A stretch of DNA of 64,000 nt from Megamerina dolium (taxonomy: Eukaryota > Arthropoda > Insecta > Diptera > Megamerinidae). Shown here piece after piece: positions 1 through 12,313 of the stretch. Below the pieces are notes generated by a model. The model was given only the letters and a program-made list of their open reading frames with translations. It was not told the DNA's origin and made no database searches. The DNA is taken from assembly GCA_963854835.1 (NCBI GenBank), contig OY978530.1, forward strand, positions 14,264,109-14,328,108, in the 5' to 3' direction. The position numbers and the translations under genes were made by a program. Every line of letters begins with the position of its first letter. Positions within the stretch are counted from its first letter, which is position 1.

Positions 1-453
1 TTCGAAAACGACGATGGAACGACTGTCACCGTCAATTCGGAGCGTTATGGTCATATGATAACCGACCTTTTTTTGCCTGCTATTGAAGAATACGACTTAG
101 AGAATATGTGGTTTCAACAAAACGGTGCCACATGCCACACAACTCGAGCAAATATGGCTTTATTGCGAGAGAAATTTTCTGGCCGCGTAATTTCTCGTCG
201 TGGCGATATCAAGTGGCCACCAAGATCATGCGATTTGACACCGCTTGACTTTTTTTTGTGGGGCTACGCGAAAGACCGTGTTTATGCAGATAAACCTTTA
301 ACTCTTGAGCACCTAAAAACCAACATTCGTCACGTTATGGCTGAGATACCACCCAATATGTGTCAAAAAGTGGTCGAAAATTACCTCAAAAGAATCGATG
401 CTTGCAACAATTCGCGTGGTGGTCATTTAAATGATGTAGTATTTCACACATAA
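1..453 (+). pseudogene. DD41D mariner-like transposase, 3' part (copy 1)
   Basis: C-terminal part of a Tc1/mariner-superfamily transposase, the nuclear DDE/D enzyme that cuts and pastes its own element. The frame enters from the left edge of the window and ends at the stop at 451-453. The second catalytic block reads WFQQNGATCHT, where the family has QDG, so the second catalytic aspartate is asparagine here (codon aac near 122). The third block, DLTPLDFFLWG, is intact. From the second acidic position to the D of PLDFF there are 41 residues, which defines DD41D. The same gene begins again at 63105 in the same orientation, and that copy has the normal QDG. The enzyme from this copy is probably inactive. 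The family call is firm; the link to tephritid 'rosa' elements is from memory. Confidence 0.9.
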
Positions 454-815
454 TGTCAACGTTCAAACTTTATAATAAAAAAGAAATATCATGATAAAAA
501 ATATTTTATATACAAACAACTGCACTGAAATGGCAGATCGCTGTTATGTTAACTCATATGTTTATATTTTACCACAGTCAATCGGTTTGTTATGAAAATA
601 TAAAGGGAAATGAAAAGTTATGGTGAATGGAATCTTTTCTAGGGGTGAAAGGGTTAATAAGAATGAAAACATGTGACGCCCGACTGTGTTTAGATTTTAG
701 AACATCTAATAAAGTTACATTAAAGACCATTAATATAACTAGTTACCTTTAATTGATGATTTGCTTGATCGACTGGCAAATAAATCATTGTTTTCACTAT
801 TAGATTAAAAAAGCG
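454..815. other. AT-rich stretch without recognised gene
   Basis: The first part should be the 3' untranslated end of the DD41D mariner, but I could not fix its terminal inverted repeat. The rest is AT-rich and has no recognised motif. Confidence 0.5.
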
Positions 816-1190
816 TTTTTTATCATGTGCATATGAGTAAAGGATCGATAAAGTATACAGCATTCGTGACTCCTTAGGAACAGTATCCATTTTTGTAAAT
901 GCCATTTGGGATAAGGAATGCACCTTCGGTTTTTCAACGATTCGTGAATCAAAAATCAAGTTGTTCATGATTTAATCAGGTCAGGGAAAGTAGCAATATA
1001 TTTGGATGATCTGGGAATCATGCGTGAAGTTTTTGAAAGAATAGTGAGAAATTATTTGGAATTCCAATCAAACTGAGATCAATTGTAATGCAAGCTCACA
1101 GGATTTCGGAGCCATTTAAGAAGGTTGATGGAAAGCTCCATCCGATTTCGTACTTTTTACAATGGATAACAGACCATGAATTATTCCGTC
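816..1190 (+). pseudogene. Ty3/gypsy reverse transcriptase-RNase H scrap
   Basis: Decayed pol of a Ty3/gypsy retrotransposon. Reading across frames gives KYTAFVTP, then MPFGIRNAPSVFQRFVN (RT palm, about 880-945), then IYLDDLGIM (the catalytic YLDD box, about 993-1020). Further on, EPFKKVDGKLHPISYF (about 1110-1155) corresponds to the start of a gypsy RNase H domain. The blocks lie in family order but are separated by frameshifts, stops and deletions, so no product is possible. It is followed at once by BEL/Pao sequence of a different family. Confidence 0.8.
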
Positions 1191-1467
1191 AATTACCTCA
1201 ACACTCCAGCAGTGCGAGTGGAAACAGTTAGTAGGCCTCGAAATGGCCGACATACATTTTGGGAAACCTGGTACTGTAGATATCCTGGATGGTGCTTACT
1301 CATGGGGACGTATTTTCTGGCCCAGCCACAGTAGCCACTTCCACAACTCCGTCTCTGCTCGCATACAGCGCCATGCTCTGTAAAGAAGAGGTGCGCTTGG
1401 AGGAGCTGATTCGCAGCTTTTGAAAGCTTGAAGAGGTATCAACGACAAATGAAGTGGATAATGGCAA

Positions 1468-1730
1468 ATGTGGTCGGATCTTTGCATCGACTTTTACCGT
1501 TCTCCTGAAGGCCGTTACGTTGTGCAACTGCCGTTCCAACTTGGGGCTTCATACATAAATGCTATACAACAATTTAATATTTTGGAGAGACGTTTGGCCG
1601 TCCTTGGGCATATGGAGCGTGCGGACCAACTGGTAAAAGACAGTTACTACATTCCACATCATGCGATTATGACAAATTTTCGAGTGGTGTTCAATGCGTC
1701 AGCGCGAACCAACACGGGTGTGTTCCTTAA
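1468..1730 (+). pseudogene. BEL/Pao pol, RT N-terminal region
   Basis: The frame contains EGRYVVQLPFQLG, then ILERRLAVLGHMERADQ, then YYIPHHAIMTNFRVVF and NASARTNTGV. These are typical of the region just before RT motif A in BEL/Pao polyproteins. It is interrupted at the TTAA at 1727-1730 by the inserted element, and the next codons (LNDIHLVGPTLQE) resume at 2680. Confidence 0.85.
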
Positions 1731-2679
<949 letters not shown>

Positions 2680-2689
2680 TTAACGACAT

Positions 2690-3236
2690 ACACTTGGTAG
2701 GACCAACGCTTCAAGAGTGCTCATCAATATAATATTTCGCTTTCGACGTTATGAAATTGTGATTACCGCTGATATAGAGAAAATGTTCAGGCAGGTATTG
2801 GTTGCTCCAATTCACCGAGGTTTTCAACGCATAATCTGGCGAGAGTCACCGTCCGAGGAAATTGGTATTTATCGCTTAACGATGGTTACATATGTTATGG
2901 CTTGCAGTCCATATTACGCAGTGCGTGCGCTCAATCAGTGTGCATATGACAATTGCGGTCAGGTTCCTGATGATGGACAAGCGGCGGCGACGCGAGACGC
3001 CATATCGACATCGTACTCTGTAGACGACTTCCTGACGAGCTGTGGTAGTAGCAGTGAGGCCATCCGACTAGCACATAATGTCGACAGTGTTCTATCTGCT
3101 AGGCACTTCCAACTGCGCAAATGGAACTCGAACTGCGGTGAGGTCATAAGGTCCTTAACTGATAATACATCCCTTATTACAAAACTTAGCATCAATCCAA
3201 CCATGGGATTCTGCTACTGACCGGCTACTGTTCCAC
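2690..3236 (+). pseudogene. BEL/Pao reverse transcriptase
   Basis: RT domain with VITADIEKMFRQVLV (motif A, catalytic D) and YSVDDFLTSCGS (motif C, about 3016-3051). The frame breaks near 3200: WDSATDRLLFHV continues the protein in another frame and carries on into the next segment. RT copies the element's RNA into DNA in cytoplasmic particles. The catalytic aspartates are present, but the gene is split and frameshifted. Confidence 0.9.
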
Positions 3237-4028
3237 GTGAACCTCAAGGTACCCTGTCAGCCTCCTATGAAACGAAGGGTGCTCAGCGAGATAGCTCAGT
3301 TTTTCGACCCCACTGGCTTGTTGCCGCCAGTCCTCATTGCTGGCAAGATTTTCATACAACGAATGTGGTCGGCTGGTATTTCTTGGGATGAGTTGTTGTC
3401 CTATGATATTTGGAGTAGTAGGCTGGAGATATTAAACCAGGTTCAGTTGCCGCACTGGTTAGATATGGCCCAAGGCTCTCAGACAACTTTGCATGGCTTT
3501 TGTGATGGCAGCCTGTACTCATACGCAGCAGCCATCTACATTAAAACAATTGACGGCAAGGGTGACGCATATATCTCGTTGCTTACCGCGCGGACAAAGG
3601 TAGCACCGCTGAAAGGTGCCACTATACCCTGTCTCGAACTCTGTGCAGCACTTCCGTTAGCTCTCATCCTCCACAATGTAAGAATCGCTCTAGGACTGGC
3701 AGACACGCTATACTATTTGTGGCCAGATTCAGCGATTGCTTTGTGCTGGATAAAGAAACAACCGGCTTTATTGAAACCATATATATCCAATAGAGTCTGC
3801 CATATTCAAGAATTTACGTCACCTAATTGCTGGTATTATGTACGTTCAGCTAGTAGAGGTAAGAATCCAGACGAGCTACTAAACCATCCACTATGGCAAG
3901 GACCGAAATGGCTGAGTGGCACAACGTCCCCTATAGAACAACGGTTTAACCTGAATAGTGAGGAACCGATAATTCTCCAAAGCGAACAGAAATTATCATC
4001 ATGTACGGCAACAGTGGCTGTGCAGTAA
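3237..4028 (+). pseudogene. BEL/Pao RT C-terminus and RNase H-like region
   Basis: An open frame of 263 residues continues pol. MKRRVLSEIAQFFDPTGLL and GISWDELL mark the BEL/Pao RT thumb/connection. HGFCDGSLYSYAAAIY and PCLELCAALPLA correspond to RNase H acidic blocks, and YYLWPDSAIALCWIKK to the third. WPDS replaces the usual WTDS but keeps the aspartate. ISNRVCHIQEF and NPDELL follow as expected. The frame ends at 4026-4028, before the integrase. Confidence 0.85.
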
Positions 4029-4287
4029 ACCATCACCACATCGACCTGATGGTCACTAATGGAGCATCTTAGTTACATTCAACGGTTATTACATACGGTG
4101 GCATTCATTTTGAGTTGGGCATCATCGCGCCGACAATACCGACAGCAAAGAACGATCAGAACAAACGAATCGGATGATGCAATGAACTATCTGGTGTACT
4201 GAAATTAGACAATTGAAATCTCAATCGGACTTGTGAAACTGCAGTCGACTACTACCACTAAATCCATACCTCGAAGAGAATCAAATT

Positions 4288-5000
4288 ATGCGCGTAGGTG
4301 GTCGAATCGGTAACGCCGCACTGCCGCATAACCAACGATTCCCAATCATCTTACCGAAACGCAGTCCGCTAGTCTCCCTCTTAATTCGGCAAGCGTACGA
4401 CAAGACCTTGCATGGTGTAACTCAAATTATGTTACATACACTTTGTCATCGCTACTGGATTCTGAACTCTAGACAAGCTGTAAAGACATTTGTACACAAC
4501 TGCGTGGTTTGTCGCAAACATCGGGTGGTCATTCTTAGACAGGAGATGGTGAAGTTACTTTGGCAACGAATTAATGGGGTGCGACCTTTCTTGGGTTTCG
4601 GTGTAAACTATTGAGGTACATTTACTCCTCGTGTTGGATCAAAGCATTCTCGCATTACTGTCGAAAACTATTTATCAGTGTTCGCGTACATGGCAACCAG
4701 AGCTGTCCTCAACAAGGCGGTTTGTGGGAGGCTGCCGTCAATTCCGCCAAACATCATTTGACCTGTTGCATCAGCTCCCAGACTCTGTGGTATAGTCAGC
4801 TGCACACACTAGCTGTTCGTATCGAGGCGTGTCTCAATTTCCGCCCAATAACCCTGCTATATGATGATCCCGACGAAAAATTTGGTTTAACTCCGGGCGA
4901 CTTTCTCATCTCATCTCCACTCATTGCGATCCTTGAGCCAGATATTAGCCAGGTCACTGCCAATCGCCTAAAGCAGAGATCCACAAAGGCTTCTGGCAAC
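4288..5000 (+). pseudogene. BEL/Pao integrase, core deleted
   Basis: The H2C2 zinc-binding domain is clear (LHGVTQIMLHTLCHRYW then CVVCRKHR, about 4408-4525). RPFLGFGVNY marks the start of the catalytic core, but a stop and a frameshift follow. Sequence then jumps from YMATRAV to GGLWEAAVNSAKHHL (about 4720-4760), so most of the core between the first and last acidic residues is deleted. IEACLNFRPITLLYDDPDE and LTPGDFLI are the standard C-terminal landmarks. The enzyme cannot be active. Confidence 0.88.
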
Positions 5001-5117
5001 ATTCGAGTGATGAGTACTTGTCAACTCTTCAATATCTACTTTATCTGGGCCTTTACGAATTTGAATATAACCCAAAACCATATACGCTAATAACGTTAAA
5101 AAAGCCAAAAAAAAAAG

Positions 5118-5333
5118 ACTTGGCAGCGCAAGAGCCGCAAAGGTCCCTTTGGCCGAGATTATCTTCCAGTACTATTGTGAGTGTTAAATTTTCGACAGTA
5201 TTAGAAGTTTCCTATCGGAGAACCCTGTGACATCATCATTAACTTTGTCACAGAGCTCTTTTAGAAGCTTTTCATGCCAAATTGTTACTGCCGGAAGAAT
5301 TTCCAATTGCTTGCCGACAGGTGGGTATGAACC
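5118..5333 (-). mobile_element. tRNA-derived SINE, copy S1 (headless)
   Basis: Antisense copy of the SINE seen in full at 22690-23043 and 43020-43387. It shares the body landmarks cacagagctcttttagaagc and gccgacaggtgggta. It has the 'gccgcaaaggtccctttggccgag'-type 3' tail (quoted in part) and lacks the tRNA-like head. It sits just after the BEL/Pao pol end. Confidence 0.8.
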
Positions 5334-5589
5334 TTACTAAAACCCAAGTAATTAACAACAATCTGCCAATTAATGTAATAATTAACCGTTATCTGGTTTT
5401 AGTGTCAAATTGACACTATTTTTTAAATTTAACTGCTTATAACTTATGTAATTTTTAACGAATTGACTTGAAAATCCGGATTTTATGTAAATCGTATTTA
5501 AATTTTATTTTTGACTTCGATTTTTCCGCCAGATGGCCAGATGGACAAAAAATGTCTTTAATTCGGTTCACAGTGTCAAAGTGACACTA

Positions 5590-6060
5590 TTCTATAGAAT
5601 TGTTTACAGTCTATTTGTAACGGAAGTTTTGTTTTCACGCGTTATTTTGGTGTATTGACTGGTGAGTTGATATTATTGCGTAATTTGGTGAGGTTTTTGA
5701 GGTGTTGTGGGAAAATATAGAAAGGCTTAAAGAGTTGTGGCATGATAAACATGAAAGACTTGTTTTTGATGCAACTATAACTTTGCGAAGTTTCAAAAGA
5801 ATAAATAGTTGCCATCGGTTTGGTAGAGACCAAAGAGTCTGTGGCAGGAATAAACTTGCTCCAATTCGGTCAATTTTTGATAAATTGGTACAAAGTTTAA
5901 AAACACTGTATCTGCCGGTTGATTTTATCACTGTTGACGAAATGTTGTTACCATTTCGTTGTAGGTGTTCATTTCTGCAATTTATTGTATCATATACCTT
6001 CAAAACCAAGTAAATATGGGATACAAATATGGGTTGCCTCTGATGTTTGTTTCTGATCGA
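5590..6060 (+). pseudogene. piggyBac-like transposase fragment
   Basis: The frame 5702-6013 carries HDKHERLVFDATITLRSFKRI, RNKLAPIRSIFDKLV and YLPVDFITVDEMLLPFRCRC. This matches the DDE core of piggyBac-type transposases: the D-K-L-x-P-I-R block, then the ITVDE block with a catalytic aspartate, then the F-R-x-R-C block. After a frameshift near 5998, KPSKYGIQIWVASDV (about 6000-6045) continues the family pattern. Both ends of the gene are missing. It cuts TTAA sites when intact, but I cannot tie it to the MITE at 1731-2679. Confidence 0.8.
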
Positions 6061-6194
6061 AGTAGGTGAAAAGTTATGTAATCCACTTATTGAGCAACGA
6101 AAACATATGCACTAAAACAACAACAACCAAGACCATAATCACAATTGACACATGCACCAATATAAAAATTTAACAAAAAAAGTTTTTTAAAAAG

Positions 6195-6320
6195 TTCTGT
6201 CGTAGAATGTCCATTTACCCTATGATTTATTGTAACTTATTTGTATATTTCTTTATTGTCATACTCTTTGTCGCAGTATGTCCACTTACCTTATGATCTA
6301 TTGTAGCTTATACACAAATT
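6195..6320. repeat. imperfect tandem repeat, two units of about 70 bp
   Basis: Two adjacent units share gt-cg-ag-atgtccatttacc or its variant followed by ttatgattt/ctattgta-cttat. No function is apparent. Confidence 0.6.
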
Positions 6321-6739
6321 TGTAGTTTAACAATAGCGGAATGATGTTTATTATATACAAACTTAACTTTAGGCGGTTAATATATTTAAATTCTTGCTTG
6401 CCAAAGCGAGCAAGCGGAGAAGAAACAGCAAAATAAACCCTGTACGGTTTATAATAAAATACATATACATATACATATATAATTAAATCACTAGACTTTT
6501 CTCTGTACATGACACAGGCGTTAAATTTGCTCATCCAAGCCAACGATAACTTAAGTTTTTATTTTCTATTTTTTAGTAGAATTGTATTTTTTGAGTTTTT
6601 TATTTTTTACCTTTTAGTGCAATTTAATTTTTTTTTGTAAATTCTTATAAGTTAAAGGAAAGAATTTAAAAAAAAATTGGTTGTTAAATTTCAGAGTAAA
6701 CCATTAGCTGCTTTTAAAAAAATTAGATCTACCATAATT
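6320..6739. other. AT-rich stretch without recognised gene
   Basis: Poly-T and poly-A rich sequence. The longest frames show no family signature. Confidence 0.5.
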
Positions 6740-7215
6740 GGTTTCCACAAATATTTCTGTGTTGGATTCAATCATATTTAGAATACGGGATATAAGAGAT
6801 TTATTTAATGTCAAAAGTTGTCGAAATATGGTATATTGACTTCACTTCTGGGGCTCCTCAATGTGGTGATATTGGACCTATACTTCTTTACTCTTCATTA
6901 ATGAATTTCTGCAGTGATAAAATATTATGAAAATTTAATATATGCACATGATGAGTAGACGTTCCTCTTCAAAACGACCTGGACAATTTATTAAAATGGT
7001 GCAATATAAATTGCATGAACCATTATATAAAAAAAAGTATAACTTTATGTGTTTTTCAAGAAACTGGTTCAACTAATTGTAGAAAATGAATCTGTCCTTT
7101 GGAGCCCATAGTATTAAGTATACCTATATAAAAATAAACTGGAATCGGTCCAAAAGCAATTGTTACTGTTTGCTTTGAAGGATTTTAATTGTAGGTTTTG
7201 AGCCTACCGCCTGAT
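6740..7215 (+). pseudogene. decayed non-LTR (LINE) reverse transcriptase
   Basis: Read across frames, the strand gives SGAPQCGDIGPILLYSSLMNF (about 6848-6910), a degraded form of the LINE block SGVPQGS-LGPLLF. It continues LIYAHDE (degraded YADD), then a D-x2-LQ-DLD-LLKWC-N run (about 6965-7005), then LESVQKQLLLFALKDF (about 7143-7190). These are consecutive landmarks of jockey/CR1-like LINE RTs. Motif C is mutated (ADD to HDE), and there are many stops. The clade is uncertain. Confidence 0.75.
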
Positions 7216-7636
7216 CGTTTGACCAGTGGACAAACAATTGGCAATTCTCCCGGTAGTACAATAAAAACCATGACAATTAATAGTTCGTTGGCAATAATCT
7301 CTTTGGTGCCTATTTCAGAAAAAAATTATTTTTAATTTTAGTACTTTCTTGTCCGTAGGGTTTTTGTAAATAAAAAAAACTTTTTTTTTTATTGCTTCGG
7401 TTAGACCAAAAACAAAGCGCCATCTATGATAATGCTGTATCGAAATACAGGAGAAGATGAAAAAAGAAATGGTGACAACTTGCAGATTTCAGAAAATTTA
7501 ACACCACTATTAGGCAAATATGAAAATATGAAAGGCACGGCATCGCCAATAAACAAACTTCTTAGAAACGATACGAAGTTCGAATGAACACATATGTTTC
7601 GGAAAGCCAAAGAAAAAATTATTTTACACTTGCTAC
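7216..7636. other. unassigned stretch
   Basis: No gene or repeat recognised. It ends at the left copy of the direct repeat flanking LINE A. Confidence 0.4.
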
Positions 7637-7645
7637 CGTGTGTAA
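7637..7645. repeat. target-site duplication of LINE A, left copy
   Basis: cgtgtgtaa occurs here and again at 10912-10920, directly after the element's 3' poly(A). Confidence 0.75.
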
Positions 7646-7649
7646 AAAC

Positions 7650-7722
7650 GCCTCTGTAGTCTAACGTTAGCGCACTAGACTACTACCCCAGAGGTCACAG
7701 GTTCGAGCCCCAGTGGTGACAA
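7650..7722 (+). promoter_or_regulatory. tRNA-like pol III promoter head at the 5' end of LINE A
   Basis: tagtctaacgtt (7657-7668) fits a box A, and ggttcgagccc (7700-7710) fits a box B very well. The spacing of about 43 bp is tRNA-like. The T-arm and acceptor do not pair well, so it is not a functional tRNA gene. The 9-bp direct repeat lies outside it, so it seems to belong to the element. Confidence 0.65.
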
Positions 7723-7884
7723 TCTGATCCTACAAGAAAGTGCAGTTGCGAGGTGCACAGCAGCGACAGTAAGGGGAAAGCGGTCAAATAATGTACTCAC
7801 GGACTTCATTATCAATTTAGCGAAGTTCCCAAACATTTGTGTGTCATACTTCCGTTATTCAATAACAAAACAAATTAAGCACAG

Positions 7885-9075
7885 ATGGCGCTACAGGCGG
7901 AAGCGTTGTTCTCAAGCGACGTCAGATGGCAGCCCCATCACTTGAGATCACTAGCGGTAGGCCAATCACTTACCCTAGTGTATACACAAAAACCGATTAA
8001 CGTAACCTATACAAGGAAAAGCTTCGGATACGGACATAAACCTATGATGATGACATTTGGCCCACGCACTCGGACAAGAATAGATCAATGGAATGTAAGA
8101 ACTCTCAGGGATGCCTCCAGACAGGAGCAACTCGAAGTGCAGATGACAGCATACAACATCAACGTGCTAGGTATAAGTCAGATGAGGTGGAATGGCAGCG
8201 GCGAATGTACAACAACGCATGGCAGTATTGTACTGTACAGTGGGAAGGAAGTCAGAGATGAGAGTGGAGTTGGCATAATTATATCCAAGGAGATGCGCAT
8301 TCCTGGAAACCAATCTCCGACCGCATAATCCTGGCCCGATTCCACAGTAATGTTCACCGACACGTTACCATCGTACAGTGTTATGCTCCAACGGAAGACG
8401 CTGATTGCATGGTAAAAGACGACTTCTATGCGCAACTGACAACAACGCTCAGTTCCATCAACAGGGGGGATATAATCTTCCTTATTAGCGACTTCAACGC
8501 GAAAATCGGAAGTAATAACCCCGGGAGATCATGGCAGTAGAACACGCAACAACAACGGCGAGAGGCTAATAGAAGTGTGTCAAACCTTCCAACTGGTTAT
8601 TGGCGGTTCCAGATTTCCTCACAAGGTAATTCATAAATACACATGGATTTCGCCGAATGGTAAAACTCGAAACCAAATAGACCACATCTGTGTCAGTTGA
8701 AAGTGGAGGGGTTCGCTACGTGATGTCAGAAATAGAAGGGCAGCCGATATTGATAGTGATCACGAGCTCATCACTGGTGGCATAAAGATCAAGCTGAAAT
8801 GCAGAAAGAAATTCGACGTACAATGCAGACATAAGCAGCGCTATAACGTTCAATATCTGCGGAATATCGACACCAGAAACGACAAACTACGTGATAAGCT
8901 AATCAACAACAACGAAGGCACCAGCTGGGAAACTACTAGCACCATAATCAGGCACTTAGCAGATGAACAACTTGGCACAGTTAAACCCGCCCACCGAAAG
9001 CCATGGATCTCTGACCTCACTTGGGGCATCATACAGCGCAGAAACGATCTAAAAAGGCAGCTTAACAACGACAAC
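7885..9075 (+). pseudogene. LINE A endonuclease domain
   Basis: APE-like endonuclease that nicks target DNA for target-primed reverse transcription. Landmarks are IDQWNVRTL (about 8084), INVLGISQMRWNGSGE, a tyrosine-serine-glycine block (VLYSGKEV), then FLISDFNAKIGS (about 8480-8510), TWISPNGKTRNQIDHICVS (about 8642-8698) and DIDSDHELI (about 8748-8772), which ends the domain with its D-H pair. The frame shifts after 8326 and again near 8510, and a TGA stands in HICVS-x-KW at 8699. The chosen start is the first in-frame ATG, and initiation is uncertain. Confidence 0.85.
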
Positions 9076-9108
9076 TCATTACGGCCATCCTACAGAGAAA
9101 CAGCTAAG

Positions 9109-10800
9109 ATGGTCAAGAAAGCGGCCAGAAGGGATAAGAGACGTTTCATGGAGAATTTCGCTAGTGATGCCGAGGCCGCAGCAGGAGCAAATAATATGCG
9201 ACAGCTGTTTCGCCTGATTGGCAGCCTAACTAACCGGCAAACCAACAGAAATCAGCCAATAAGAGATCAAAGTGGCACCTTACTAACGAGTAGCGATGAA
9301 CAAATGCAGAGATGGAATGATCGCTTTGAAGCAATCAGCAACACCACTCTCACTGAGGATAGTATTAGCTGTCAACTCGACAACACCAGAGTCAACAGCA
9401 GAATAGCAACTTCATGCCCAAGCATAGCGGAAATAAGGGATGTAATTAAGAAGCTTAAGCTTAACAAAGCAGCGGGCAACGACGGCATTCAGCCAGAATT
9501 GCTGAGAGGCGACCCACAAACATCAGCTGAAATTCTGCATCCTCACATAGCTGCTGTTTGGGACAACGAAAAACTACCTCCCTCTTGGACGAAGGGCATC
9601 ATCGTTAAACTTCCGAAAAAGGGTGATTTGCTCGACTGTGGAAACTGAAGAGGAATAACCTTGCTCAACTCAATCTACAAAATTCTAGCATCACTTATAC
9701 AGAATAGACTCCAGCACGTTGAGAATGCTTTAAGGGACGAACAGGCTGGATTTCGCCCGAAACGTAGCTGCGTTGATCAGGCTAACACACTTCGTATCAT
9801 TGTCGAGCAATCGATTGAATGGCACTCCCCACTATACATGCTGTTCGTCGACTTCAAGAAGGCATTCGATACACTTAAGCGTAATTCCATCCGGAGGGCT
9901 TTGAGTAGAAAAGGTGTCCCCCCGAAGCTGATTCGCCTCATAATGGCGCTTTACGAGAACTCTGAGTTGGCGGTTCTACACAATGGGAACATGAATGATT
10001 CATTCACGACCAACGCTGGAGTACGGCAGGGCTGCCCTCTCTCCTCGCTTCTCTTCGCCATTGTGCTGGATGACGTCATGCGCAACCTCACTCAGCACAA
10101 GAGAACTGGCATTGTGTGGAATCTCGCGCGGCAGCTTGAGGATTTGGACTTTGCCGATGACATTTGTCTCCTCTCGCACAAATTCTCCGATATGCAAGCG
10201 AAGGTGAACAGTTTAGTCGCGCAGGCACGCACCGTCGGATTAGAGATAAATATTGCGAAGACCAAAGCCATGAGAATCAATCATTCCAATAGAAACCATA
10301 TAATGATTAACGACTGTGCGATTGAATTCGTCGAAAGTTTCTGCTACCTCGGTTGCACGATAGCAACAGACGGGGGAGCTGAGGAGGATGCTAACTGCAG
10401 GCTAAGCAAAGCATAGACAGCATTTGGCCGGCTAAAATCAGTATGGGCAAATTCCCAAATATCCAGACGCACGAAATTACAAATATTCTCCGCATGTGTG
10501 AAATCGACACTACTGTACGGAAGTGAAACATGGCTGATCTCGAACTCCATCACGCAGAGACTGCAAGCTTTCGTCAGCAAGTGTTTGAGGATTATTGGTA
10601 AAATTTTCTGGCGTCTGAAGAGCGAAGAGCCCATACTGATCCAGATTAAGCGTAGAAAGTGGCGCTGGATTGGCCACACGCTAAGAAAGCAGCCAGATAG
10701 CATCACGCGAATGTCGCTTGAGTAGAACCCGCAAGGGAGCAGAGGCCGCGGACGACCAAGAAACACCTGGAGACGATCAACATTAGGTTAGCTAGCTGCT
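9109..10800 (+). pseudogene. LINE A reverse transcriptase and C-terminal domain
   Basis: A long near-continuous frame. LNKAAGNDGIQPELL opens the RT, followed by KGIIVKLPKKGD, RGITLLNSIYKILA, DEQAGFRPKRSCVDQ, FVDFKKAFDTL (motif A), GVRQGCPLSSLLFAIVLDD (motif B) and LDFADDICLL (motif C with FADD). The tail has ANCRLSKA, LLYGSETW, KWRWIGHTLRK and GSRGRGRPRNTW. In-frame stops are TGA at 9646-9648 (a Trp position before RGITLL), TAG at 10414-10416 and TAG at 10723-10725 (a Trp position before NPQG). Catalytic residues are intact. The TGA/TAG stops at Trp codons are simple G-to-A transitions. Confidence 0.92.
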
Positions 10801-10911
10801 ACCGGTATCCCATGGGAAGGCGCTAGATCAACTGCCCAAAACCGTGTGCGATGGAGAAGCCTTGTGGAGGCCCTATGCTCCAATTAGGAGTTTAAAGGAG
10901 AAAAAAAAAAA

Positions 10912-10920
10912 CGTGTGTAA
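10912..10920. repeat. target-site duplication of LINE A, right copy
   Basis: cgtgtgtaa directly follows the poly(A) tail of LINE A and matches 7637-7645. Confidence 0.75.
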
Positions 10921-12311
10921 TGCCTTTTTCTTGGAATATATATGCTCACTCAGTTAGTTGTTGCTTGTCATTATGGATGGCAAAACAATTTCAATCGATT
11001 AAATAATCCTATGATTAAACGCAAGACAAAATAAATAATTGCAATTAATTTCTTTTCACAACACTACTGTTAGGCTTACGGCACCTGAAAAGTTCATAGA
11101 CCACATTACGCTTATGTTTCTCTCTCACCTCTTGGAAATAGCATCCCATTCGGCTAGAATGTGGGGAGGTGTCTCTATGGTTGAGTCACAGACACGGTGA
11201 CGAAATCTTAAATTTTCCTTTGGGAGATTGATTAGAAGCTGCAACCTTAATAAATATGAAACTATTGTAAAATAAAACTGGGATTATTAATATCAATAAT
11301 AAGTACTTATTAAGAGCTCTCGTCTAAACGCTTAATGCCTCGTATACCACGTAAATCTTGTAAACTTACGTGATTGTAAAACAGATGTCAAATTTTGTAT
11401 GAGAAGTAGTTTACACAAATTGTGTACATTTATGCGAATATTTCAGTGCATAAATTTAAGCGAATTCAGAAAGCAATCCCTAAAACTAAATGGCAATATT
11501 TTTTTTGAAATCTATAAGCGTTCTGTGTTTTTTTTCGCAAGCTGCTGAAAGTTACATGATGTGTCTGGTGAGGAAGAAAGTCAGTGGCTGAATTGGGAGA
11601 CAAATTTCGTTCCGGAGATTTTTCACTCAAATGTGACCAACGAGAAAACTCGTTAAAAAGCTTGATATTTGGATTCCAATCGGCAAATGCTTAGTTGCAA
11701 ACCACATATTTCTATTTTGACATGCAACTTGTTTTTTCTTTTGCTCGAAGTACTAAAAATGAATTGATTTGTGGAACGTTTAATGAAAGTTATTGTTTTA
11801 TTTTCCGAGCACAGTTATTATCACAACTTTTACTGCAGACCATATTGTCGTCCTGTTGCAATGTTGCATGCGCAGTGAATCTCTTTACAACTTTACTATA
11901 TAGCACTCAGCCACACACTCAGTTTTGTGGATATTAAATTACATTCAGATATGAGCAATTATCTCAATTTCTTACGCCGTTTACAATTTTCTACTACTAT
12001 TGATTCAGCAATTAAGTCCATTGTACGCTAAGTTAGATACTCGTATTATACAATAAAATATATTAAACTTCAGAACGTGGTTTACGATTATTTGACTATT
12101 ACTCGATTAATAATCGATTAATCATAAGGACAAATACGATACAATTAAATCGTAAATTGAACGAAAATAATCGATTATTTTAATCAAATGATTAATCGTT
12201 GCGATTCTTATTTGTCATTAATAGTCGAATAAAGTCAATTAGATCACGAGCATTCTTGCTTTGTAAATTGTATCCTATAGTGGACAAATCAACTTATTAG
12301 AATATTTAACA
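10921..12311. other. unassigned AT-rich region
   Basis: No convincing gene. On the minus strand near 11100-11230, a short run reading FRHRVCDSTIETPPHILAEW recalls the Cys/His tail of some LINE ORFs, but it is too short to call. At 12090-12200 several aatcgatta palindromic motifs cluster. Confidence 0.4.
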
Positions 12312-12313
12312 TA

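Larger units (their letters stand above)
7646..10911 (+). mobile_element. LINE A, nearly full-length non-LTR retrotransposon
   Basis: A 3.27-kb element bounded by a 9-bp direct repeat. It has a tRNA-like 5' head, an apurinic-type endonuclease, an RT with FADD, a C-terminal GRGRP-NTW tail and a terminal run of 11 A. The RT is in the APE-type LINE group; RTE-like is my best guess for the clade. At least one frameshift (about 8510) and five in-frame stops make this copy inactive, yet the reading frame is otherwise well preserved, so the insertion is fairly young. Confidence 0.9.

Noticed and set aside
11090..11230. LINE C-terminal Cys/His tail on the minus strand
   Set aside because: Suggestive, but only about 20 residues long, with no supporting RT sequence nearby.
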